Assembly: GCA_036674765.1 (NCBI GenBank)
Contig: JARVKI010000001.1
Coordinates: 372,001-436,000, forward strand
DNA length: 64,000 nucleotides
DNA from: Seiridium cupressi
Taxonomy: Eukaryota; Ascomycota; Sordariomycetes; Amphisphaeriales; Sporocadaceae
Reading direction: 5' to 3'
In this document: positions 22,375 through 32,600 of the stretch, piece after piece
How the letters are laid out: each line of letters opens with the position of its first letter
Position numbering within the stretch: position 1 is the stretch's first letter
Made by a program: the position numbers and the translations under genes
The notes under the pieces: model-generated
Seen by the model: only the letters and a program-made list of their open reading frames with translations
The model's database searches: none
What the model was told of the DNA's origin: nothing

Positions 22375-24386
22375 AGGGCTAGTCCTGCGTGCTCACACAG
22401 AGGACTGCGTCCCTAGTAGCACCAAATTTCCATTGTAAATAGCTTTTGTACTGTAAATTTCATTCCACATTACCAATGAGCAAGATTTATAGCCGTGAGA
22501 CAATAGAGGCTTCTTCCAAAAAAATGAACGGACGACACCGAATGATCCATTCTGTTTTCGCGTGAAACACCCCACGTCTTGTTCGGGCTCACCGCATCTT
22601 ACCTTCTGCTAGACTTGACTTCGTTAAAGACTCTAAACACGGTTCTTGATCGATCATGTATTTGGTAGGAAGACCACAACCTCCCAAACTTCTCCGCGAA
22701 ATGCGAGATCGGACTGCTAGACCCTGAGATGAGCCTGAAATCGCGGAAGGAGGTCATCGGAAAAGTGAAAATAATCTGTGCGGATTTTGCAACAAACATG
22801 GTCAGCATTTACACGTTCCATTGGTATGTCGCGGCGGACATATATTTCATGAACATGAAGACAGAGAATAAGAGAGTTGTATGGATAGTCTATCGCCAAC
22901 TGTTGTTATTAGACAAAATCCTTTCTTCTTTTCCTTCTGCAAAATGGGAAGCGGGTAATATTTATACTTCTCTAAATGTTGTTAAGTCGGAGTAGATATT
23001 CTCGGACATTACGAGCGACGGGAGCTATAGGCATACACGACTCAAAAGTGTCCATCAAGTGGTACGAGGGCTAGAATCGTTTGGGCGCGATTTTCGGTCT
23101 GTTTAGGGAAAACTGTTCCCAGCGACAAAAACTTGGGGTGCGGTGATAAGTGTGTTAGTGCTATTCGGATTCGGAGTCTCGACCGCACAGCCCCACGCAA
23201 GCACCTTTCTTGTATGACCCACCTATGGCAGTAGATGGGTATCATTTTTCAGCACCCTCTTGTTGCATCCTGTCAATTGCTGTGGTCATTGATCAACATA
23301 AGTGATGCATAAGTATCTGGATACCGCAAACAGCCACAGCAGATTGTGAAGTTATTGATGAGTTTATACCTTCTTACGGCATGCGCGCTAGCTGGCATCA
23401 CTCGAACGTTTAAGCCCGCGGAGGAGGCGGCGGTGGGTGATTTCCGTTACCACCAGTAGGACGAGGCAGTATGTACATCGAAAGCTCTGGAGGAGGAGGT
23501 GGCTCTTGTATGTTGCCGGTCGAACAGGGACCGGAGAAGGGGTCCCTTGAATTCCCGCCACCAACAGGGGCAGGAGGTTGTCCATTCTGAAGGTCTTCAA
23601 GCTCACGGGCGTCATGACTGGAGCCCAAGTTGACAAATGTGTCGCGTTTGCTGGGCTGCGACGGAGGTGGAGGGCGGAGGGTGTTTACCGCCCTAGTGGC
23701 CACTGCAGTTGCTGAGACTCCCGTAGCGCAGCGCGGCAATGGAAATTATAATGCAGCGGCAGCTGTCGGCCCAGTCGACGGCAAAGATGACGAGAATTTT
23801 ATATTGAGCTCAACTCTTCAAATGACCACTGAGGTAGAGTAGGAGCTTTGATAGTATAAGCATTATGAATGGATGAGGGATCGTCTTACTGGGTCAAGTG
23901 GCTTCAGAACTTGTGGGTTGCTTTGAAGTCTGCTGGAGAAGATGCGATGTGATGAGAAGAGGGATGTGCTCGAAATAGCTTATGAAACTGATGAGTTGAT
24001 AATACTGCAGAGACATGTTGTTCGTCGATTCCTCCTATTTATATATACTCATTGCTGTTCTTTTTTGGTCCCCACGGGCCTGTTGAGCGAGTATCTCGTG
24101 AGCCCCTTGTTACATCACGATACTCTCCTCGTCATTCAAACAGCATCGGATTCTCATACGTGTGCCCTAATGCTAAATCATTGGACTCTGTGATATTTCG
24201 GCAGTTCAATTTCAATTGAGCTGCTTACCTTCATCGTAATTATACTTGCAATATGTATCTGGCCTGAGTGACCGATCCCGCTGACGCATCATGGACTGCG
24301 ATCTTTCTTCTATATCCTTCTCATTCTTACCTACCTAGTAACTCCACCATCTAAGAGCCGTCCAATTGCCTACCTGTAGCATTTTC
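22375..24386. other. Gene-poor region with one broken secreted-peptide frame
   Basis: Two kb between the dioxygenase and the cysteine-rich protein gene. Apart from the proline-rich broken frame at 23410..23802, only short open frames of no clear character were seen. Confidence 0.45.
23410..23802 (-). pseudogene. Possible broken gene for a proline-rich secreted peptide
   Basis: The open frame 23410..23739 has no ATG but encodes three proline clusters (RPPPPSQ, EPPPPPELS, HPPPPPPRA) and a dibasic KR that could be a Kex2 site. Reading upstream in the same frame gives KFSSSLPSTGPTAAAAL, then a TAA stop, then FPLPRCATG. The codon before KFSSS is ATA, where an initiating ATG would be expected. The upstream part therefore looks like a signal peptide whose start codon and one later codon have been lost. 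An unseen 5' exon is the alternative. Confidence is low. Confidence 0.3.
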
Positions 24387-24740
24387 TTAACATCTGTCAC
24401 AGATCGCACCGCCTCTGCCTAAAGCTATACGGCCACACGAGTTCAGACATTCACTCCACGTTTTGCACTCTGAGCACCGGACATGATGGCAGATTTTACA
24501 TCTCCATGTGACTTGATTCGATGGCTCGTTACAACTGTGGCACTGAAACGGCTTCGTGAGGCAAGTCGAACTGCATGGTGATTCCAAGTCTGCTGGCGTT
24601 TGAATGGACTCGTAACCCTTGCACGGCATAACAGCCTTGCTAAGCTTTAGCATGGCTGTACGCTTCGCTTGAGGACAGTACCCCCAATTGACTGTCTCGT
24701 GCCCACAAGGGTAAGGCCCGCTGATGCTTCGCCGACACAT
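24387..24740 (-). CDS. Small cysteine-rich, probable zinc-binding protein
   Basis: Protein of 117 aa from a clear ATG (MCRRSISGPYPCGHETVNWG). It carries many cysteines, often as CxxC pairs: FQCHSCNEP, WRCKICHHVRCSEC and a terminal AICDRC, with a possible His ligand in PCGHE. The spacing suggests two or more zinc-ribbon-like knuckles rather than a disulfide-stabilised secreted peptide. There is also no signal sequence. I do not recognise a named family. Such small Cys-rich intracellular proteins are common but poorly characterised in Pezizomycotina. It stands alone, with about 285 bp to the downstream end of the neighbouring reductase. Confidence 0.6.
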   Translation of the reverse strand: MCRRSISGPYPCGHETVNWGYCPQAKRTAMLKLSKAVMPCKGYESIQTPADLESPCSSTCLTKPFQCHSCNEPSNQVTWRCKICHHVRCSECKTWSECLNSCGRIALGRGGAICDRC

Positions 24741-25025
24741 GATGACTTGATCAAATGCTAATGTGGTAGTGCGGACGAGCAGCGGGATATACTGATGGTG
24801 ATGGTTTTACTGAGATCTGGAGGAGAATGGAAGAGGCCGAAAGGCAGCCGCAGACCGTCATTACGTTTTTATAGCTGATAAGGGCATGTTGGTATGAAAC
24901 ATCTTGTTCATCTCCACAATGGTTTTATTGATATTTGCTTTGTTCTTCCGTCACTGATATATCAATGAGGTTATCTAGAGAATTCGAGGCTCTTTGACAC
25001 CGTATATTTTACATCTCTTTCTTTA

Positions 25026-26084
25026 TCAACCCTCCTTTGCATTCTCCAATTGTAGAAAGCTTAGTGCATTGGCCTTGACACTCTCTTCCACGCTCGTCCA
25101 TCCTTTCTGACCTAGACCTTTCAACAACTCGGCGCCACGTTGATTGGGCACGTCCGTCTGATCGGTCCCGAGATTCTTCACTGGCGGGATGTCTTTGTCC
25201 GGGTACAATTGCTTCAGAATCGCCCCCACCTGGTACCAACTGAAGCGATCACCGAAGCCGTATAGTCTCTCACGGTCGACGCCCGCGGTCGTAAGTGCGG
25301 CCACATAAAGGAGCCCCGTGTCTTGTGTATCTACGTGCCACTGAGGTTGAATATAGTCCAATACCTGTCGGTTCTCACCAGTCCAAACCCAGTGCACCAT
25401 ACCCGCTGTGCTTGGAATACCTTGATTCAGGGGATCGAGGACCTCGCCCATAACCGTGTCGAGGAGGACGCTGTTGAAGGCGAAACGAGGATTGGCATTA
25501 TTCACCCACTTCCAAACCTCCTGCTCTAGTCGGGTCTTGAGTGCCATGAAGTTGGAAATCCCCTTCTCTTGTGGCAATGCATTACTGCTCGCCAGCTTGA
25601 TGGCATCCTCATTCCAGCTCCACTCAGTCAACCTCTGTTTCTTGCTGGTGTCGGGAGTGAAGGCCGCCCATGCCGATGATGTGAGAATGAAGGACTTCAC
25701 GGAGGACTCCTTCTGGGCAGCCTCGAGCAAGCTGATGTTCAATGGAAGCTCCTCCTTCAAGACGGCCTCGAAGTCTTGTACAGCCAAGTCTACCCCGCCA
25801 GCGACGTGGGCAATGCCTGCAACGCCCTTCACAGCATCATCCCAGGCGTTGGGAGAGCTGAAGTCTGACACCTCGATGAGCTCGAAGCGTCCACTGCCAT
25901 GGCGCTTCGCATACAAAGGCTCCATCCACATGCATTTCGGTGAATTTCTCACCGTCGCACGGACACGGTATCCATGGGCCAGGACTTGGTCCACGACGTG
26001 TGAAGCAATGAGCCCGTTCCCTCCCGTGACCAAAATGGTTGACCCGAGCGGTATAGCAGGAGCTGAGAGTTTATCGACCGTCAT
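25026..26084 (-). CDS. NAD(P)-dependent reductase, dihydroflavonol-4-reductase/aldehyde-reductase type
   Basis: Extended SDR of 352 aa in one exon. The frame is open to 26135, but that codon is TTG; the first ATG is at 26084 (MTVDKLSAPAIPLGS). The Rossmann motif is ILVTGGNGLIASHVVDQVL, followed by RVRATVRN, which suits NADPH. A Ser near the expected catalytic site lies in FILTSSAWAAF. The usual YxxxK motif is not obvious; the corresponding region reads ISNFMALKTRLEQ, which keeps the Lys but has Phe-Met in place of the Tyr region. The family reduces ketones or aldehydes in secondary or detoxification metabolism. The substrate is unknown, and the altered active-site motif deserves a check. Confidence 0.82.
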   Translation of the reverse strand: MTVDKLSAPAIPLGSTILVTGGNGLIASHVVDQVLAHGYRVRATVRNSPKCMWMEPLYAKRHGSGRFELIEVSDFSSPNAWDDAVKGVAGIAHVAGGVDLAVQDFEAVLKEELPLNISLLEAAQKESSVKSFILTSSAWAAFTPDTSKKQRLTEWSWNEDAIKLASSNALPQEKGISNFMALKTRLEQEVWKWVNNANPRFAFNSVLLDTVMGEVLDPLNQGIPSTAGMVHWVWTGENRQVLDYIQPQWHVDTQDTGLLYVAALTTAGVDRERLYGFGDRFSWYQVGAILKQLYPDKDIPPVKNLGTDQTDVPNQRGAELLKGLGQKGWTSVEESVKANALSFLQLENAKEG

Positions 26085-27035
26085 GATTGATCTGTTGGTG
26101 GCACTTTCCGGGAGCTCGCTAGAGGTTGCATACAAATTCTCGACGGGACCGGGCGATTGGCAGGGAGTTTCTTTTAGAGTTATATCTCATCGTCCCGTCA
26201 TGACAAATGGGTTACACGAGTGTGGCATGCTCGGACTACGCTTCAGTCCCACCATGTTGAGCTGCAGCCCGCACTAATTAGAGGAGAGACCTGCATCGTG
26301 CCGTCAGGGCGCCGAATGAAAGTAGGAGAAAACAACTAGCTGCAAATCAATCGAAGAATAGTCAAATTTCCAGCCACATGAAGTGAGACGGGTGGGTAGG
26401 CCGATCCGATTAGCTAGTAGCTTCTCAAGGCTGACGTAGATCGGCAGTTGCGGTCGCGACGGGCGTCCCTAGAGGATCATACTATGGCTGCAAGTCTCGG
26501 AAGTCAACCTTGGCCTCGACAGGTCTTGTCTTCTCAATCCTGTCCATACAATCGCGATTGTTTCCAAGATGACTCGGCAGATCCTGTCCCAGGAGCAGTT
26601 TTACAGAGTGTAAACTATTTCGACAATAACTCAGTAGCGCGACGCCTTACTTTCATGTCTTTCCGGTTACGATCTCATTTGCCCGCAGATCTTAAATCGG
26701 AGTTCGATGGCAAAACGCGACAGGCACAAACTTTACCAAACACCACCTTTTCTACTTGGTTCGAGCTAAAGTGAAAATGCTGCCTTGTAATTTCACACTA
26801 TAGACACTCCACGTCTTAAAATCAACTCTAGAAAGTTGTACCAATGTGACTACTAGAATTATATATTGAATCCTCTTGATTTATGACAATCAGAATCGAT
26901 TAAGATATATTACTAGGTTTATGTATATTCATCTCAATAATATGGTGTCTGGATATGGGACACGAAAGAGGACATCAATGACTCCAACGGCAAAAGCAAG
27001 CCATGGCTCAGTCGGCCCAGTCCTCCAATTCTTTC
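26085..27035. other. Intergenic region
   Basis: About 0.95 kb upstream of the reductase and downstream of the TauD-type dioxygenase gene. The stretch 26800-26960 is AT-rich. No supported gene was seen. Confidence 0.45.
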
Positions 27036-28341
27036 TCATGCACTCAACTCCTTATGCAGAGCCTCTCTTCGACTTACGCTCGCGGGGTCGAAATACGGCC
27101 TCTCCCCCAAACTAACCGCGCGACTGCCCGTCCTCTCGCCCAAGTCTAGGTGTATATAGTCGGGGGTCGCCGCGTGATACACGCTTCTGTTGTCCCAGAT
27201 AGCAAGGTCATTGGGGTTCTGCCATCGAAGACGAACCTGCAGATCATGGTTCTCAACGATGAGCTGCACAAACCAGTCGAGGAAGTGGCGCGATTCCTCG
27301 TCACTAAGCCCATGGATCTTCTGCACATGGTGGCCGACTCCGAACACGGACTTCCATCCTGTCACTGGGTTCGTGCGGATCAGCGGGTGAATGGCCTCGA
27401 GCACGTCGCCGATGTTCTCCGGCGCGCCCCTCTCGGCGCTGTACAGGGTGAAATCATTGGCGTCTGCGGCGTTCTTGAAGCCAGGCTGCGCGTAGTATGC
27501 TGTCAAAGTGTCCAGGAAGCCGCGGAGGGGCTTGGAGATGCGGTCGTACAACTCGTACCCCGAGGCCCAGAGGGTATCTTGATTACGGTCAACATCAACC
27601 ATCAATTCTCTCTGACTCATGAATCAGTCGACTACTCACCTCCGCCAGTCTTTGGAAGCTCTGTCAAGCGCAGTAAAGCATAGTCGCTTGGCACGGGCTC
27701 AAAAGTAATGTCCGAGTGCCATTGCTTCTTTTGGCTTTGATCTTTGGCGTAATTCAAGAAGCGGTCGGCGTAGATCTTCTTCGCCATCCGGGACGATATC
27801 AAACTGATTTCGTCGTCTTTGCCGCCATGCTCGCGCCCGGCGTTGTTGACAGGGTGGATATGCAGCTTGGATGTGGCCGGTTTTCCCGATAGCTCACCAA
27901 GACGCTGCACAAGCTCCTTTTGCAGGTCATCGGTGATGTTGTCCTGCTTGCGAAAGAATACCACGCCCCGCTGTGAGACTGCAAAAGTTGTCAGCGTTAC
28001 CAGCCCCCTACGGCACTCGTTGGGCAAATTTGAAGCTTACTTGTGATAGCCAAGTCGCGCAGTAGCTCGTCTGAGTTGGGAGCCCGGAGCCATTCGACGA
28101 TATCGACGTTTGCGAACTCCTTTCCTATCACGGGCGTCACGTCGAATTGTTCAAATTCTTCCAGAGCTCCTCCAAGCTTTAGGGGCTCGCGATGGCCATT
28201 CAAGAGTTCTGGCAGCCCATCAGATTGCTCTGCCGACGCTGTCTTATCATTGCCCACAACGCTGTCTGAGCTTTCAGTTACGACTTTCTGCTTGATGTGT
28301 TCAGCAACTTGCGATACTTGTTCAGTAGCAGATGGTGCCAT
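27036..28341 (-). CDS. TauD/TfdA-type Fe(II)/2-oxoglutarate dioxygenase
   Basis: Protein of 393 aa, read as complement(27036..27577, 27640..27978, 28041..28341) with introns of 62 bp each. The junctions restore LAITISQRGVVFFRKQDN and TGGDTLWASGYELYD. The iron facial triad is visible as His188 and Asp190 in QWHSDITFEP and His348 in SVYHAATPDY. The 2-oxoglutarate-binding Arg is in GSRAVSLGERPYF. Fungal members are usually called alpha-ketoglutarate-dependent taurine or sulfonate dioxygenases and release sulfite from sulfonates, but some use other small acids. The N-terminal 80 residues are charged and variable. No sulfur-metabolism neighbour supports taurine specifically. Confidence 0.9.
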
Positions 28342-29639
28342 TTTGATGTGTGTTGAAGCGTGGATTAGTATCTTTATTGTATTGTGTTTTTTTATCTTAT
28401 CTTATCTTGCCGAATGTGCCAGGACTTGGTCTTTGTTTAGAACCGAAATTGGCTCTACACCACATGTTACGAGCCTATTTATATAGGCACAACTGAGTGG
28501 ACAAGCAACATATTCTCAGGCACTCGAATGTCTGATTGCGCAAGATCGGCATTGATTCCATCATACCGCACCATAAACAGCTTGCCGAGTGTTGGAGTCT
28601 TGAGCAGGTCTGCACTAGAGGTAATGCTTGATGTTGGCGGCAGATGTGCGTCACGCCGGCCCAACGATACCATTGGCTCCATACATGTTTGGAGACATAC
28701 ATCTCGGAACGTAAGTGCTGAAAACGCACTCGTCATCCGGATGGTGCTTCATTTGATTGGACGTGCCGGAATACATGACGTCCCCGCCTTCAATCGCGTG
28801 ATATTGACGCTGTATCGCGAAAGCCGCAACGCCTCCGGATGGCGAAGGGGAGCACCGACTACCGCACTGCAAAACACCGCGCCTGATTTGGCCGCAGTAG
28901 TCAGAGCTCACATGTATACAACAGTAGATGAAGGGCTTAGTACAAGACGTATGATTGGACAGCTCCTTGACCCAACAATATGAGATAGGAAACCAAGTTA
29001 GCAGGCGAAGTGTATAGCTACTAAGTTTGAATTCAACCATTTTTCTCTATCTCTGCAACTAACTGCTCCTGAGCACCAAATTTGAGGATCTGGGTGCTCA
29101 AAACAAAAATGCTACTATCAAACTGCCAGTGTCCATGTCAGGGAAATTTCAAACGCAGAGGCCATCCATTTGGCCCCGTAAGCACCTGATGAAGCCGGCA
29201 AAGGAGCACAGCATATTTCAGACATACATATTACACGCAATGGTCGAATAGACAACACAACCGCTTCCGCCCAGTGACCAGCGTAGCTGCGGTCGCAGCT
29301 TGATGATGGTGAAAACACCGCAACTCCAATAATGCCATCATGCAAGTTCGAGAATATGAGTGGAAGCGGGTATACATTAGTGGAGGCTTCGAATGTGGTC
29401 GAGAATGACACCAGAAATATTGAGAGATGAAAGTAGAAGTAATGCAAAGGAAAAAAGTCGTCGGCAGTCATAACAGGCCGTGTTTGGCCTTCGTGGTTGC
29501 GGGCTTAATCAAGCTTCCGCCTCAAAATCCAGGTAATGATCGACTTGAAATACGAAAAGGGACGATGTGTTGTATAGCTTAAACGAAAGGACCATAGCCG
29601 TCAAATTTGACCCGAACAAGGGGTTCAGGTGCACCGAAA
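28342..29639. other. Intergenic region
   Basis: 1.3 kb between the TauD-type gene and the 3' end of apsA. An ATG-initiated plus-strand frame of 151 codons (28528..28983) overlaps minus-strand frames. Its composition is not convincing as protein, so it is not called. Nothing else was seen. Confidence 0.4.
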
Positions 29640-32600
29640 TTATGCTCTGGCTTTGAGCGTGCTCATGGGGGTTGGTGTGGTTGACTGTCCAGGGTGCGAG
29701 TGCGAGTGCGAATGCGAATGCGTGTGCGTATGACCAGGGCGATTTCGCTTGGAGCTTCGTGATAGCGTCCCTACATCATGTTTGCCTGCTTGATGATTAG
29801 CATGTATTCTGAGGCTACGAGACCGGCCGGTGAGCACTTACCATCGCAACATGCTCGCACGTTCTCCAACCTGTCTGATTCTCGATCTTGTTGCTCAATT
29901 ATTTGCCTGAGTTCTTCGGCACTGTCATTGATCTCGCTTGCCTCGTAAATAGCACTTTCGTGACCGTGAGGGGCATGGCTTCTGCTGCGCAGACTGTTGA
30001 AAATGCTACCTGAAGTATTCGTCCGATTCAGATATCCGCTAAGCCTGCCTAGTGTGCCTGGTCTTGCGCTGGTATTCCTCTCGTTCGTCGGGGTCAAAGT
30101 CGGGATACTCATCGACATATCAATATTTGGAGACTCGTTTCGCGTTGTCCTCGAGTTGTAGGATGAAAGTGACGGCGGCGCCCGGCGATTGCCGATTCCT
30201 GGCCGCGTTCCGTACGAGGGATTGAACTCATCGACATCGGCCTGAGTGATGTTGCCAGCCATTTCTTCAGCATCAGTCTGACCTTCGTTGCCGGTACGCA
30301 GCAACAAATATGACAAGGCATTGAACCAAGTCTCGTGGCGCTGACCAGTAGTGCAAGTGAACTTCACTGTTCGCCCTGGAGAGATGATGATAAGACTCTT
30401 GCGATGCAATCCGGGTGGCATGGGGTTGTCATCAGTAACAACCCGCACGGCCTCGATGGGGATACTCTTGGCTTTGAGCTCAGAACGGCCGGCAGCGGAC
30501 GGATCACGGTCACTCCAGTAGAGAGTGCGCGTGTATGGATGAACCCAAAAGTACCTCCGATGTCTGTTTTCCGACATCTCATCACGTCCGGCTTTGCGGG
30601 TGTATTTCCAAAGATACTCGCCGATCATTGTTTGTGTGATTGCTTGGATCATGCGAGGATCCGTGTTCGGCCCAGCAAAGCTTGAGACACCCATCCCCAT
30701 ATCCCCTCGAATATTGAATCTGTTGTCAATTTCGGACGTAAATGACGATACAGAGGACTGCCGACTGCGAGCACTTATTTTCGTTGGAGACTGGACATCA
30801 GCGTGGCCCTGTGCCGACCCTGTCCTGATGAAACGAGGGGTGGGAGTGCCACGTCCTGAAAGAGGTGACTGTGGCCGATCACGGGGTGTATGAGGTCGCA
30901 CTGATGGGTTCTTGTAGGCAGAAGCAGGGAGCAAAGGGGGTCCCATAACGCCTTTAGCTCCATGAGACGACCCAGTTCGCGCAGCTTCGATGACCTCTTT
31001 GTGATTAGCAGGCAGTGGCGGCATCTGCTGCGAGCCCCGAGCGCTACCCGAACTACCTGGTCGTCGAACGGGCACAGAGCTGGGAGCTAATATGGCACTA
31101 GAATCACCTGGCTTGCCCTTGGCTCTAGAGACACTTGCAATGCTCTCCTGAGAACGACTGTGTCGCACTGTCAACGGAGTACCGTCTTCAAACGTGGTAA
31201 TAACCTGGGGAGGTTCCGTAACAATCTTCAAAGAGTCCTGCGAACCACGACGTCGATGTTTCAGGAGGAGTTTGTCAATGCCATCAGACGTGAGCGCCGT
31301 CTGAGAACTATGGTCGGCCATCGGAGAAACTTGTCTCCTCGTCGGGCGTGCATCGGTGTTCGTAGACATCTCCTTGAAGGGCCTCTGCGATTCTGGAGTT
31401 TCAGGGCTGTTCGTGGCCGTCGGGGACTGGCGCGTATCATCTTCGGCGATGATTGGTGCGACGGTACCTTTGCCTCTCTTGCTAGAGGTACCAATTGCCG
31501 AAGGTGGTGGTGTCTGCGGGTGTTCTGCATCGCGCGGAAGGATGAAACCTTCCCGCTTGGGACTACGAAGGACTTCCGGTTCTGCAATAGGCTCTGTTTC
31601 GACGGTGCTCAACGGTGAGTAACCCAATGTTGGAGGTGTCACAGTTAGCGCTTTCCGGAGTGTCTCAAGCTCCAGGGCATGGCTAGCGAGCAGACCATCG
31701 CGCTCTGCTGAACTCTGAGCATGCTGGGCTTCCAGAGCCCTTGCATGTTCGGCATTGACACTTTCCAGCGCATGTGCCAAAGCAGCGTCATTCGCAGCAT
31801 TGAGATCAGCCAGTTCCTTGGCATGGCCGGATTTGATGGTCGAAAGTGCCGTATCAAGGGATGTGGCGTGGCTGCCATGGAGCGAATCGATATCCTTAGC
31901 GTAACTTGTTTTAAGGTTCTCGATTGCCTTGTCCAGCGTGTTCTGGTGTTCTGAGCGCAAGGAAGCGAGAAATACCGAATGTTCTGATTTAAGCTGCTCC
32001 AACTCCTTGATCTTTGAAGCCTCGTGCTCTTGTCGGAGCGCCTCCAGGTCGATAGAGTGCTTTGCGGCCAATGTGCCAAGATCGGTGGTCCGGGATGCTT
32101 CATGTTCGGAACGGAGATTCTCTAGTTCAAGTGCATGGCTTGTAGCCAAGTCCTCGCCAAGCTTAGTAATTGCTGCGCCATGTTCATCCTTGAGAGACTT
32201 GATCGCACTATCGTGGCTGGCTTTCAATTCGTCCAGCTCTTTAGCTTTAGATGAGGTGGCTTCGGCATTGAGTGCGACAATGTGATCCTGATGTCGAGAT
32301 GCAAGACTCTCGAGTTCCGCCTCCCTCGAAGCAGCTGCACCGGTGGTGAGATCCTCTATCTCGCGCTGATGCCTGGACGCAAGTTCTTGTAAATCCCTCT
32401 CTCTCAACGCAGTCGCTTCAGTACGCAGCATTTCAACCTCGCGCTGGTGGTTAGCAGTAAGCTCCGCAAGTTCTTGAGTTTTGGCAGCAGCAGTTTCTGC
32501 CTTCATGCTCTCGATCCGTCTCTCGTAGCGAGCAGTGAGTTCGTCCAGCTCTTTAGCCTTGGCAGCAGCAGCGTCAGCCATCATTCTCTCGATCTGTTTC

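Noticed and set aside
28528..28983. 151-codon ATG frame between the TauD-type gene and apsA
   Set aside because: Opposed by overlapping minus-strand frames of similar length; no domain, signal or codon character supports it.
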